NCBI GenBank assembly: GCA_035642415.1
Contig: DASQSI010000371.1
Coordinates: forward strand, 1-24,000
Reading direction: 5' to 3'
From: Rubrobacter_F sp035642415
GTDB taxonomy: Bacteria; Actinomycetota; Rubrobacteria; Rubrobacterales; Rubrobacteraceae
DNA: 24,000 bases
Position 1 is the stretch's first letter, and every line of letters starts with the position of its first letter. Under the pieces are notes generated by a model. That model had not been told where the DNA came from and made no database searches. It saw nothing but the letters and a program-made list of their open reading frames with translations. Both the position numbers and the translations under genes were made by a program. Positions 14,157 through 22,403 of the stretch are shown here, piece by piece.

Positions 14157-15026
14157 CTACCCAATCATCCCGATCTTGCGCAACCGCTCGACCTCGAGCG
14201 CTATGCCCTCCTCGAAGGTTCGGGGAGCGTAATCAAGCTCCTCCTTTGCTTTCTCGTACGAGTAGGCCTTGTCTTCGCTCAGGCGCAGCACCTGCTCAGA
14301 TTTTATTGGTAGCGGGATCCGCGCTGCCTCCGCAACTTCTAACAAGCGGCGCACAGGACCGGCCGGCACCCAGACAACGCGCGTTTTCCTTCCCAGGGCC
14401 TGCGCCGCAACCCAAACGAGCTGGTCGTAGGGTAGCGCCCGAGCCCCGGGGAGGTCGTAGGCTTGGCCCACGGCCTCTTCCCGCATAAGCGCCTCGACGA
14501 CCCCACGCGCCAGGTCCTCGTAGTACACTGGCTGCCAGAGGTTCTTTCCAGAGCCAAACACGGGATAGACCGGTGAATAGCTAAGAAAGCGCAGGAGCTT
14601 GTGCATATTATGGTCCAGCTCCGAGCCATAGATCATGCTCGGGCGCACGATTGTCCAAGAGAGCCCGCTCCCCGGCAAAAGCGCCTCCATCCTCAACCGT
14701 GGGGCCGAGCAGAACTCGAAGCGTGAATGGGCGTTCGTGCTGCTGATCATCAGCAAACGCTCTGCCCCGGCCCGGCTCATCGCTTCTAACACCTGCGGTG
14801 TGTACTCGATGCCCGCAATATGCACAAACGCGTACATTCCCTGGAGAGCACGCTCGAGGGAGCCGACATCAGTAGCATCTCCATAAGCTAAGTCCAGCCC
14901 CGCCAGCCGTTCGATAGGGCTCGTGCTACGGACGAAGCAACGGAGCTCGTGGGCGCCCGATTCCCGGAGCAGCCGTAAAACCTCCTGCCCCAACAAGCCG
15001 GTTCCACCCGAGACTAGGACCTTCAC
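14157..15026 (-). CDS. NAD(P)-dependent sugar-nucleotide epimerase/reductase (SDR), WbpV-like by position
   Basis: The 289-residue protein is an extended SDR with MKVLVSGGTGLLGQEVLRLL as the nucleotide-binding start, DLAYGDATDVGSLERALQ, FVHIAGIEYTP, a strand LLMISSTNAHSRFEF, and TIVRPSMIYG. The catalytic YxxxK is not visible where expected. After the SST strand the sequence is CSAPRLRMEALL, with neither Tyr nor a suitably placed Lys. It is therefore an atypical SDR, and its chemistry is uncertain. Directly before a WbpL-type transferase, the position is that of WbpV/WbpK, which reduces the 4-keto-6-deoxy intermediate to UDP-QuiNAc or UDP-FucNAc. That assignment is from context. The ATG at 15026 follows a 109-base gap behind the glycosyltransferase. 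Confidence 0.8.
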   Translation of the reverse strand: MKVLVSGGTGLLGQEVLRLLRESGAHELRCFVRSTSPIERLAGLDLAYGDATDVGSLERALQGMYAFVHIAGIEYTPQVLEAMSRAGAERLLMISSTNAHSRFEFCSAPRLRMEALLPGSGLSWTIVRPSMIYGSELDHNMHKLLRFLSYSPVYPVFGSGKNLWQPVYYEDLARGVVEALMREEAVGQAYDLPGARALPYDQLVWVAAQALGRKTRVVWVPAGPVRRLLEVAEAARIPLPIKSEQVLRLSEDKAYSYEKAKEELDYAPRTFEEGIALEVERLRKIGMIG

Positions 15027-15135
15027 GCCTAACTCCGACTCCTGCGAAGGAAGCGAGCTTTCGCGAAAAGCCGAGTAGTTATGTTTCGCGCAGCGCTCCA
15101 GTACGCAAACAGCGTCAACAACGTAAGAAACGACT

Positions 15136-16311
15136 TCATTGGGGGAGCGCCACGGGCGCTTTCGGCCATTTACTCTCCAGAAGATCGCGGTACAGATCTA
15201 GAGTTTGGCTGACAACTATCCGTTCAGAGAACTCCGAGAGTGCAATCTCACGTCCCGCGCGGCCAAACCTTGCCCTGAGGCCGGAGGATTGAAGAAGGAC
15301 CCGGATGGCGCGCGCTAGCGGCTCGCTACTGCGCGGGGGCACGAGGAGGCCGTTCACCTCGTGCTGCACGATTTCCCTGCAGCCGGGGACGTCCGTCGCG
15401 ACTATAGCCCGCGCCGAGGCCGCAGCCTCTAGCAAGACCTTCGGGAGGCCCTCGTGGTACGAAGGCAGCACGACGACGTTCGCGCTCGAAAGTACCTTGG
15501 GCATCGCGCTTTGGTATCCCCACCACTCAACGACACCACTACGCACCCAGGCGTTAAGCTGCTCCACGGGAACCCCGGTCGGGTTGCCGGGGTCGGAGTC
15601 CCCCACGAGGACGAACCGGGCCTTTTCCCCTGAGTCTCGGAGGATACGGGCAGCTTCGACAAACTCCCCCACGCCCTTATCCCACAGCATCCGGGACGCC
15701 AGCATGACCACCGGCTCTCCCGCAGGCTCGGGTGTTTCCTTGAACCGGGCGCAGTCCACGCCGGAGCCTCGGATCAGCACCGCCTGGTTTGGTCTCACCA
15801 ACCGCTTCTCGACAAAGGTTTCGAGGTCGTCGGGGTTATGGAAGATGGTCCGGCTGTAGGAGTTCAGGGTCGTCGCCCAGAACAGCACCGTCGCCATAGC
15901 GCGTATCGCCCTGGCCCGCTCGCTGGAGGTGAAGATGTACCCAAAGCCGGTCGGCACGTTCACCACCTTGACGTCGCCCACCACTCGGGAGGCCAACGAG
16001 CCGTAGAGCACTGGCTTCATGGTCACATGATGAATCAGATCGGGCTGCAACCTTCGGTAGAGGCGCACCAAAGAGAGGAGGGACTTCGCCTCGTCGATGA
16101 GACCCACCCCCTGGCGGGAGAAAGGGAGCGGCACAAAACCTAATCCCTCTCGCCGGATCTCCTCCGACTTTCCGCTATCCGCCGCGGCTACCAAGACCTC
16201 GATGCCGGCGTCGCGGGCGGCCCGGGCCAGGGGCAGCCGATGGGACAGAAAGAACCAGTCCACGTTGACGACGAAGAGCAGCCGCGGCTTTTCGCTCTTG
16301 GTCCTACCCAT
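15136..16311 (-). CDS. GT4-family glycosyltransferase
   Basis: Retaining GT-B glycosyltransferases of family 4 add sugars to lipid-linked or surface glycans. The amino-terminal domain starts LLFVVNVDWFFLSHRLPLAR and contains PDLIHHVTMKPVLYGSLASR and NVPTGFGYIF. The carboxy-terminal donor-binding domain has VMLASRMLWDKGVGEFVEAA, RFVLVGDSD and the E-x7-E stretch PSYHEGLPKVLLEAAAS. The SHRLPLA start is common in PglA/WbpU-like enzymes that use HexNAc or HexNAcA donors. I start the gene at ATG 16311, which gives 391 residues. The frame is open to 16422, but those extra residues are unlike the family and overlap the epimerase gene deeply. From 16311 the overlap is eight bases. It should extend the glycan after the WbpL-type initiation step, an inference from context. 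Confidence 0.9.
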   Translation of the reverse strand: MGRTKSEKPRLLFVVNVDWFFLSHRLPLARAARDAGIEVLVAAADSGKSEEIRREGLGFVPLPFSRQGVGLIDEAKSLLSLVRLYRRLQPDLIHHVTMKPVLYGSLASRVVGDVKVVNVPTGFGYIFTSSERARAIRAMATVLFWATTLNSYSRTIFHNPDDLETFVEKRLVRPNQAVLIRGSGVDCARFKETPEPAGEPVVMLASRMLWDKGVGEFVEAARILRDSGEKARFVLVGDSDPGNPTGVPVEQLNAWVRSGVVEWWGYQSAMPKVLSSANVVVLPSYHEGLPKVLLEAAASARAIVATDVPGCREIVQHEVNGLLVPPRSSEPLARAIRVLLQSSGLRARFGRAGREIALSEFSERIVVSQTLDLYRDLLESKWPKAPVALPQ

Positions 16312-17401
16312 CTTGCGTGTGGGCCCTTTCCATCTTCCGCCGAGCGGTGTTTGGGCTACTCTGAGCGACATACCAGCGCACTGTTTCCTCGAGTCCCTGC
16401 TCAACCGAGTGGGACGGGGCATAGCCGAGCAGGCGGGCCGCCTTGCTTATGTCCGCCAGCGAGTGGCGTACATCGCCGGAACGGAACGGTCCGTAGACTG
16501 GTTCCAAACCAAGAACGGAGAGCTCGGGCCTCATGCGCACGAGGTTGTCGCGGATGAGAACGTAGAGCTGGTTCAAAGTAGTACTAGAGCCGTACGCAAT
16601 GTTGTAAAGCTGATCTAACGCATCCTCGTTCTCGACAGTCGCGGCGAGCAGGTTAGCCTGCACGGCATTCTCTATATAGCAGAAATCCCTGCTGGTTTGG
16701 CCGTCGCCGTTGATGACGCAGGGCTCATTGTGCAGCAGGTTGCCAACCCATTTGGGAATGACCGCCGCATACGCCCCTTCGGGATCCTGACGCTGCCCGA
16801 AGACGTTGAAGTAGCGTAAGCCTATGACTTCCATCCCATAGGTCCGTGCGAAGACCCCAGCGTAGAGCTCGTTTGTGTACTTGCTCACCGCGTAAGGTGA
16901 AAGCGGGTTCCCGATCCTGTCCTCCACCTTCGGCAACGCCTTATGGTCGCCATAAGTGGAGCTCGAGGCAGCGTAGACAAAGCGCCGGACCCGGGCGTCG
17001 CGAGCGACGACGAGCATGTTCAGGAAGCCGGTCACGTTGCTTTCGTTGGTCGCGATGGGGTCCTCTATGGAGCGCGGCACGGAACCTAAAGCCGCCTGGT
17101 GCAAAACGTACTCCGCTTCCTCCGAGACGCGGCGACAATCTTTCCGGTCCCGCACGTCGCCCTCCACAAACTCGAAGCGTTTCCACTGCTCGTCGGAGAC
17201 GCACTCCTTTACTTGGTCGAGGTTCTGAAGATGGCCCGTGGAGAAGTTGTCCATGCCGACCACGTGCTGGTCTAGCGCGAGCAGCGCCTCGACCAGGTTG
17301 GAGCCTATAAAGCCCGCTGCTCCCGTAACGAGCCAGGTCCTCGGCTCCCTCCGCAGCCGGGCCTTCAGTTCGCCGTAGCGGCTCGCCGCCTCGTTTTTCA
17401 C
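16304..17401 (-). CDS. UDP-GlcNAc(A) C4-epimerase (WbpP/TviC type)
   Basis: WbpP/TviC-type SDR enzymes interconvert UDP-GlcNAc and UDP-GalNAc, or their uronic acids, by oxidising C4 with bound NAD. Residues 24-36 (LVTGAAGFIGSNL) form the NAD fold and GMDNFSTGH follows. AALGSVPRSIEDP, with its SVPRS substrate-loop signature, points to this subgroup. FVYAASSSTYGD, Y170-AVS-K174 as the catalytic pair, and LRYFNVFGQRQDP complete the family motifs. The 365 residues include a 20-residue amino-terminal extension like that of WbpP. The gene overlaps the upstream dehydrogenase by four bases (ATGA) and the downstream GT by eight. As in the Vi antigen and P. aeruginosa O6 loci, the dehydrogenase-epimerase pair is expected to give UDP-GalNAcA. 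Confidence 0.9.
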   Translation of the reverse strand: MKNEAASRYGELKARLRREPRTWLVTGAAGFIGSNLVEALLALDQHVVGMDNFSTGHLQNLDQVKECVSDEQWKRFEFVEGDVRDRKDCRRVSEEAEYVLHQAALGSVPRSIEDPIATNESNVTGFLNMLVVARDARVRRFVYAASSSTYGDHKALPKVEDRIGNPLSPYAVSKYTNELYAGVFARTYGMEVIGLRYFNVFGQRQDPEGAYAAVIPKWVGNLLHNEPCVINGDGQTSRDFCYIENAVQANLLAATVENEDALDQLYNIAYGSSTTLNQLYVLIRDNLVRMRPELSVLGLEPVYGPFRSGDVRHSLADISKAARLLGYAPSHSVEQGLEETVRWYVAQSSPNTARRKMERAHTQDG

Positions 17402-18687
17402 AGGCGCCAGACCTGTGCGCCTGCTTCCCGCAGGTTATTCGCGTCGAAGACGCCCTTTACATCGATGAGAACGGGCTTCCCGTCGAACAGGCCCGCCAAG
17501 CGCTCAGGAGAGAGGTCGCGATAGGCCCGGTGGGCAACGGCCACGACGACGGCAGCGGCAGGCTTGAGGTCCCGCCATGGCTTGAGAGTGACCCTGTACG
17601 CGCGCTTGGCCTCGATGGGGTCGGCTAGCTCGTCGTGAACCTGGACGTTCACCCCGTAGTCCTCCAGTTCGCGAACGATATCTATAACCCTTGAGTTGCG
17701 CAGGTCCGGCACGTCCGCCTTAAAGGTCAGCCCGAGCACCGTGACCGTGCAGCACGCAACGTTGTGTCCGGCCTTTATCATCTCCTTGATCGTGCGTTGC
17801 GCCACGAACTTTCCCATGCCATCGTTGATGCGGCGCCCCGCCAGGATGACCTGCGGGATGTACCCGAGCTTCTCGGCCTTGTGGGTCAGGTAGTACGGGT
17901 CCACCCCAATGCAATGCCCGCCGACTAGACCTGGCTTGAACTTGATAAAGTTCCACTTCGTCCCCGCGGCGGCCAGCACCTCGTTCGTATCCACACCCAT
18001 ACGGTCGAAGATCAATGCCAACTCGTTCATCAGGGCGATGTTCAAATCCCTTTGGACATTCTCGATGACCTTCGCCGCCTCGGCCGCCTTTATGCTCTTC
18101 ACCCTGTGAACACCGGCCTCAACCACGGAGCCATAGGCCTCCGCCACCGCGTTCAGGGTCTCCTCGTCCTGCCCGGAGACGACCTTGACGATCCTGGTGA
18201 ACGAGTGCTCTTTATCACCAGGGTTGATCCGCTCGGGGCTGTATCCGACCTTGAAGTCTTCGCCGCACCTCAGCCCGGAGACCCTCTCCAGAACAGGTAT
18301 GCACTCCTCCTCCGTCACCCCCGGATAGACGGTAGACTCATAGACCACGATGTCTCCCGGCTTGAGCGCCTTACCGACGCTCGCCGACGCAGCGAGCAGA
18401 GCACTCAAGTCCGGCTGGTTGGCGTCATCTATAGGGGTGGGGACGGCAACGATATGGAAGTCCGCTTCCTTCAGGTCCTCGATCTTGTCGGTAAAGAGGA
18501 TGCGAGCCGCTTTAAGCTCCTCCCGCTCCACCTCGCCCGTCCGGTCGAAGCCGTCTTGGAGTTCTCGTATCCTTTCGAGGTCGGCGTCGAAGCCCACCGT
18601 TGGGTGGATCTTGCCGAAAGCAACTGCGACGGCTAAGCCGACGTAGCCGAGTCCGACCACCGAGACGATACGATCTCCGCTAAGCAC
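17398..18687 (-). CDS. UDP-N-acetylglucosamine 6-dehydrogenase (WbpO/TviB/WbpA type)
   Basis: The enzyme oxidises UDP-GlcNAc (or UDP-GalNAc) at C6 with two NAD+ to give the uronic acid, the first committed step to GlcNAcA or GalNAcA. The 429-residue protein begins VSVVGLGYVGLAVAVAF. It contains VAVPTPIDDANQPDL and VYESTVYPGVTEE, the hinge Lys in KAAEAAKVIENVQRD (Lys206), and the catalytic cysteine in GGHCIGVDPYYLTHKA (Cys259). The carboxy-terminal domain has VTVLGLTFKADVPDLRNSR. The PTPID and GxDPYYL forms separate WbpO/TviB-type enzymes from UDP-glucose dehydrogenases. The start is GTG 18687 with AGGAGG six bases upstream, a very good ribosome binding site. It is translationally coupled to the epimerase by a 4-base overlap. 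Confidence 0.93.
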   Translation of the reverse strand: MLSGDRIVSVVGLGYVGLAVAVAFGKIHPTVGFDADLERIRELQDGFDRTGEVEREELKAARILFTDKIEDLKEADFHIVAVPTPIDDANQPDLSALLAASASVGKALKPGDIVVYESTVYPGVTEEECIPVLERVSGLRCGEDFKVGYSPERINPGDKEHSFTRIVKVVSGQDEETLNAVAEAYGSVVEAGVHRVKSIKAAEAAKVIENVQRDLNIALMNELALIFDRMGVDTNEVLAAAGTKWNFIKFKPGLVGGHCIGVDPYYLTHKAEKLGYIPQVILAGRRINDGMGKFVAQRTIKEMIKAGHNVACCTVTVLGLTFKADVPDLRNSRVIDIVRELEDYGVNVQVHDELADPIEAKRAYRVTLKPWRDLKPAAAVVVAVAHRAYRDLSPERLAGLFDGKPVLIDVKGVFDANNLREAGAQVWRL

Positions 18688-18783
18688 TAAGAACCTCCTG
18701 GTAGCGATCGATCAACGTGCACAGCCTTTCTGAGCTTCGCCGGGCCCCCAGGGGCGCCGCCGGTCACCAGGCTCCTATCTCTA

Positions 18784-18914
18784 TGATAGTTCCTTATAGT
18801 GCCGGGGATAAAGGCTTACGAAGTAATCGACACCCAGAACCTCATGGGCACCCTGAAGAAGGTCCTGGGTCACCAGCACCGAATGAACCCCGCGCAACCT
18901 GTGACGAGTACCCG
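18784..18914 (-). pseudogene. Relict amino-terminus of an NAD-dependent sugar epimerase
   Basis: In the gap between the asnB-like gene and the dehydrogenase gene, the minus strand reads RVLVTGCAGFI, then after a frame change LVTQDLLQGAHEVLGVDYFV and SLYPRHYKELS, then a stop. Joined, this is the standard beginning of extended-SDR epimerases (VLVTGxAGFIGSHLV...GHEVxGVDNF...YPRxxKE), including the glycine-rich NAD loop. It matches UDP-glucuronate epimerase/decarboxylase-like proteins better than the intact epimerase at 16304-17401. Only the first 50 residues or so are recognisable and the rest has gone, so it is a dead fragment. Confidence 0.72.
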
Positions 18915-18959
18915 CCTAGAGTAGCAGCCTTTCTAATAGAGGACCTTTTCACGGCTGGT

Positions 18960-20906
18960 TCAACTTACATTCTCCTCCAGCCATGCCTGGAACATTAGCA
19001 CGTCCCACAGGGGATATTGCCAGCTGCGCTTCCCAGATAAGTGCTCGGCCCATTTTTTCCGGATCGGACGCGGGTCGAAAAAGCCTTCCCGCCGCAGCCG
19101 CTTCTCGTCGAGCAGGGCCTCCGCCCACCCGCGCAAGGGCTTGCGTAGCCAGGCGTCGATCGGCACCCCGAAGCCCATCTTGGGGCGTTCGATCAGCTCT
19201 TTGGGCACGTACTTGTCGAGGACCTGCCGGAGGAGCCACTTACTCTTACCGTCCCTGATCTTCATCCTCAACGGAACCTGCCAAGCGAACTCCACTAGTC
19301 GATGGTCGAGGAACGGTACCCGCCCCTCGAGGCTCACGCCCATGCTGGCCCGGTCCACCTTAACCAGGATATCGTCGGGGAGATAGGTCACCGTATCCAG
19401 GTACATCATCCGCTGGGTGAAATCTGGCAAGTCCGCCCACCGGCCGGGATCTGTCAGGACCGTGGGTGGTTCTGATCCTCCGACAACCATGGAACTGGGG
19501 TGCTTCCAGAGGGAGACCAGGTGCAGGTACATAGCTTCGGGGTTCTCGACGGTCAGCATCCCGGCCAGCTTGTGCAACCTGTCCCCCGGCATGCGTTGCC
19601 GGAGCTTGCTCGGCAGGACCGGCCCCAGCTTCTTGAAAACCCGATCCCATCCCTGCGGCGAGATGGCAACCAAGGCCTCGGCTGCGGTGCCGCGTAGCAC
19701 TGGCGGCATCCAGCGGATCTTATGCCAGATGCTCCTCCCCCAGAAGTAACGGTTGTACCCAGCGAACAGTTCGTCCCCGCCATCCCCCGAGAGGCTCACG
19801 GTGACGTGCTTTCGAGCCAGCTCCGAGACGAGATAGGTCGGGATCTGCGAGGAGTCGGAGAAGGGCTCATCGTAAAGAGTAGGTAGCTTGGGGATGACCG
19901 CCATAGCCTCCTCCGGCGTCACATAGAGCTCTGTGTGTTCGGTGCCCAGGTGCTGGGCCACCGCTTTGGCGTGTTCTGCCTCGCTGTACTCGTCCTCGTA
20001 GAAGCCGATGGAGAAGGTCTTTACTGGCCGGTCGCTCTGAGCCTGCATCAGCGCCACCACGGTTGAGGAATCTACGCCACCGGAGAGGAACGCCCCGAGC
20101 GGCACGTCGGCGACCATCCGCAGCCTGACGGAGTCGCGGAGCAGGCCGTCGAGCTCGTCTGCGGCCTCGGCTTCCGACCCCCGGAAAGGATTCGCCACGC
20201 CGTACTCGGCAGCCTCTTTCGCGGACCAGTAAGGCGTGGGCTCAGAGGAGTTGCCCGCTGCGTCTATGGACATCTGCGTGCCAGGAGGCAGTTTGCTGAT
20301 GCCCTCGTAAATCGTGTAGGGGACCGGGATGTAGTTGTGGCGCAGGTAGAGCGTCAGGGCGTCGCGAGAGATCTCACCCTTGAAATGCGGGTAGGCTCTT
20401 AGCGCCTTCAGCTCCGATCCGAACAGGAAGGCCCCGCCCATCCAGCCGTAGTACAAAGGCTTCTCGCCGAGCCGGTCACGAGCAAGATGCAAGCAACGCT
20501 CTTCCCGGTCCCAGAGCGCGAAGGCGAACATGCCATTGAAGCGCTCGAGCGCCCTTTCAAGGCTCCACTGGGTGAAGGCGGCGAGCATCACCTCCGTATC
20601 CGAGTGACCCCGGAAACGGTGTCCGAGTCCCTCCAGCTCCTCGCGCAGCGCCCAGAAGTTGTAGATCTCACCATTGAACGCCAACACATAACGACCCGAG
20701 GCCGAGTGCATGGGCTGGTGTCCTTCGGGGGAGAGGTCCACGATGGACAGCCGCCGATTCCCGAGCGCGATGCCGGCCCGGGCATCCTCCCACACTCCCC
20801 CATCGTCGGGACCGCGGTGCACGAGGGTATTTATCATACCCCGCATCGTCTGCCCAGCCTCTTCTCTCGTACCTCCCGGGCTTAGGAACCCGGCTATCCC
20901 GCACAT
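18960..20906 (-). CDS. AsnB-type glutamine amidotransferase (asparagine synthase-like), possible sugar amidase WbpS-like
   Basis: Asparagine synthase B makes asparagine from aspartate, glutamine and ATP. Paralogues in antigen loci amidate uronic acids. The 648-residue protein has Cys2 as amino-terminal nucleophile (MCGIAGFLSPGG). The glutaminase motifs are VHRGPDDGG, GNRRLSIVDLSPEGHQPM and LAFNGEIYNF, with RDRLGEKPLYYG at the end of that domain. The synthetase domain contains the PP-loop PLGAFLSGGVDSSTVVALM, SLSGDGGDELFAGYNRYFWG and LVKVDRASMGVSLEGRVPFL. All catalytic parts are present. It lies next to the UDP-GalNAcA pathway genes, so amidation of a uronic acid, as proposed for P. aeruginosa WbpS, is attractive, but ordinary asparagine synthesis cannot be excluded. 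It starts at ATG 20906 with AGGGG upstream, eight bases after the methyltransferase stop. Confidence 0.9.
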   Translation of the reverse strand: MCGIAGFLSPGGTREEAGQTMRGMINTLVHRGPDDGGVWEDARAGIALGNRRLSIVDLSPEGHQPMHSASGRYVLAFNGEIYNFWALREELEGLGHRFRGHSDTEVMLAAFTQWSLERALERFNGMFAFALWDREERCLHLARDRLGEKPLYYGWMGGAFLFGSELKALRAYPHFKGEISRDALTLYLRHNYIPVPYTIYEGISKLPPGTQMSIDAAGNSSEPTPYWSAKEAAEYGVANPFRGSEAEAADELDGLLRDSVRLRMVADVPLGAFLSGGVDSSTVVALMQAQSDRPVKTFSIGFYEDEYSEAEHAKAVAQHLGTEHTELYVTPEEAMAVIPKLPTLYDEPFSDSSQIPTYLVSELARKHVTVSLSGDGGDELFAGYNRYFWGRSIWHKIRWMPPVLRGTAAEALVAISPQGWDRVFKKLGPVLPSKLRQRMPGDRLHKLAGMLTVENPEAMYLHLVSLWKHPSSMVVGGSEPPTVLTDPGRWADLPDFTQRMMYLDTVTYLPDDILVKVDRASMGVSLEGRVPFLDHRLVEFAWQVPLRMKIRDGKSKWLLRQVLDKYVPKELIERPKMGFGVPIDAWLRKPLRGWAEALLDEKRLRREGFFDPRPIRKKWAEHLSGKRSWQYPLWDVLMFQAWLEENVS

Positions 20907-20914
20907 CGAGGCCC

Positions 20915-21763
20915 CTACCAGCCCATGCTTTGAAGAGCTGCGTCTTTTGTCGGGTTTCTCATACAGAAGGCAGCGTTATAAAGGTGGGTTACGCAAGAGT
21001 GTAACTTACCGCCGTCGACGAGTTGCATGAGAGCCGCGAGCCTGGGCCCGCCGGTATCTTTGCCGGCCATCATCAAGTCGATTTTAGCCCTGATAAGGGC
21101 GTCGGTCTCGATCTCGCACGATTCAAAGTAATACTGTGAGACGGAAGCTACTTCGTTCATGAAACGGTAGTACGTTTCTTCTCGCAGCCACCTGTCCAAG
21201 TCGATGGCGGTCTCCAAAGCGGACCGCCCCTCCTTTTTGAACACCCCCAGGGCACAATACAGTTGCAGGTATCTAACGCGTAGCGCACCGGGTGGCATCC
21301 AATGAGCAAAGGGAATCTTACAATGTCCTTCGATGGGGTAGGTAGCCAGGGGAAAGTTGGTCAAAAAAACCCCGCCCGGCTTGAGAACCCTTGCGCATTC
21401 GGATATGGCTTTGTCTAGAAACCGGACATGTTCAAAAACCTGGTTTGCGTACACAACATCGAAAGAATTGTCGTCAAAAGGCACCTCTCGCTCAGACCTA
21501 GTCGTCTTAATATGCTCGTCGTATAGGTCACCAAAGTATGGCACCAGCTTCTTTCGGCGAGTTTCGGCGTAATGATCCTCGTAAAAAATGAGGTCGTACC
21601 CATATAGGTCATAACCGTAATCGAAAAGGTATGCGAGAGTTGTGCCGTCCCCACAACCCATATCCAGTACGGCTATCTGCCGGCCATCGGCGATTTCTCG
21701 CAGCCTCCTCGCGATGTATAGCGTGGTAGGCGAATTCCATCGTTTATCGGTTGCTTTTATCAT
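20915..21763 (-). CDS. Class I SAM-dependent methyltransferase
   Basis: The 282-residue protein shows AVLDMGCGDGTTLAYLFDYG as motif I (written here without the preceding residues), YGYDLIFYEDHYAETRRKK after strand 2, VPFDDNSFDVVYANQVFEH as motif IV and CARVLKPGGVFLTNFPL after it. This is a Methyltransf_11/23-type enzyme, soluble, with a family-typical first half and an unfamiliar second half that contains ALGVFKKEGRSALETAIDL. The gene starts at ATG 21763 with GGGAGG eleven bases upstream. Its stop is eight bases before the asnB-like start, so the two are cotranscribed. A role in methylating the glycan or its lipid-linked precursor is inferred from position. Confidence 0.85.
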   Translation of the reverse strand: MIKATDKRWNSPTTLYIARRLREIADGRQIAVLDMGCGDGTTLAYLFDYGYDLYGYDLIFYEDHYAETRRKKLVPYFGDLYDEHIKTTRSEREVPFDDNSFDVVYANQVFEHVRFLDKAISECARVLKPGGVFLTNFPLATYPIEGHCKIPFAHWMPPGALRVRYLQLYCALGVFKKEGRSALETAIDLDRWLREETYYRFMNEVASVSQYYFESCEIETDALIRAKIDLMMAGKDTGGPRLAALMQLVDGGKLHSCVTHLYNAAFCMRNPTKDAALQSMGW

Positions 21764-22403
21764 CTAAGTGTTTGCCTCCCGGGCTCTTGCTACGCATCGC
21801 TACAACCAGCAAAGCAGGTGCGCGAGCGGTTTTCAAGATACAAGTCTAACAACGATCGGTCGATGACTGGTCGAAACAACCGAGTGGTGTCATACCGTTA
21901 TTTTCAAGGACTGAAAATCCAATTGTATAGCACGGCTATCCCTTATTACCCCATGCACATCTTAACACCCCATGCACATCCGTATGGTCACTACAAACGG
22001 TCCCTTGCCGGCTCCTTCCATGATTCGATGGGTTCTGTCTCTGATGAGCCGCTCCCCAGCCCTGCGTCGCATCGACCCACAACCCGACCGCAAGACGTAG
22101 AAGTCCTTATGGCGGTAGAAAGAGAGCAGAACAAAACCCCGATGTTGAAGTCAAGCTATCGTAGTAGCAACGAGAACGGGGAGAGCAGCGGATAGGTGGT
22201 TAAAGCAATATCTGGCTGAGTAAATAATCTAGCAGTAAAGAGCACCCGTGAGATTAGTAGCCAGCTGATCTCGCTGGTTCGCCCCACCAACCTAAACCAC
22301 CAGGGTCTGTTACCAAACCGTAGTACCGATAAAGCAGAAAAGGTCCACCAGGTCGGACGCACTCCGTTCGCCACCGAAACCCTCAGCGGCTTCTCGGCCT
22401 ATC
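21764..22403. other. 640-bp gap without a supported gene
   Basis: No gene can be supported here. A 14-base direct repeat, ACCCCATGCACATC, occurs at 21948-21961 and 21967-21980, a period of 19 bases. On the minus strand around 22190-22300 a hydrophobic open stretch reads GRTSEISWLLISRVLFTARL. It has some likeness to the start of a polysaccharide flippase, but the frame breaks soon after and the likeness is weak. The region may hold more decayed locus DNA. Confidence 0.5.

Noticed and set aside
13742..14488. 248-residue plus-strand open frame
   Set aside because: It lies opposite the WbpL-like and SDR genes, is rich in Arg, Pro, Thr and Ala as shadow frames of GC-rich genes are, and has no recognisable motif.
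21948..21980. Possible CRISPR-like repeat
   Set aside because: There are only two 14-base copies with a 5-base gap, no array, and no cas gene in the window.
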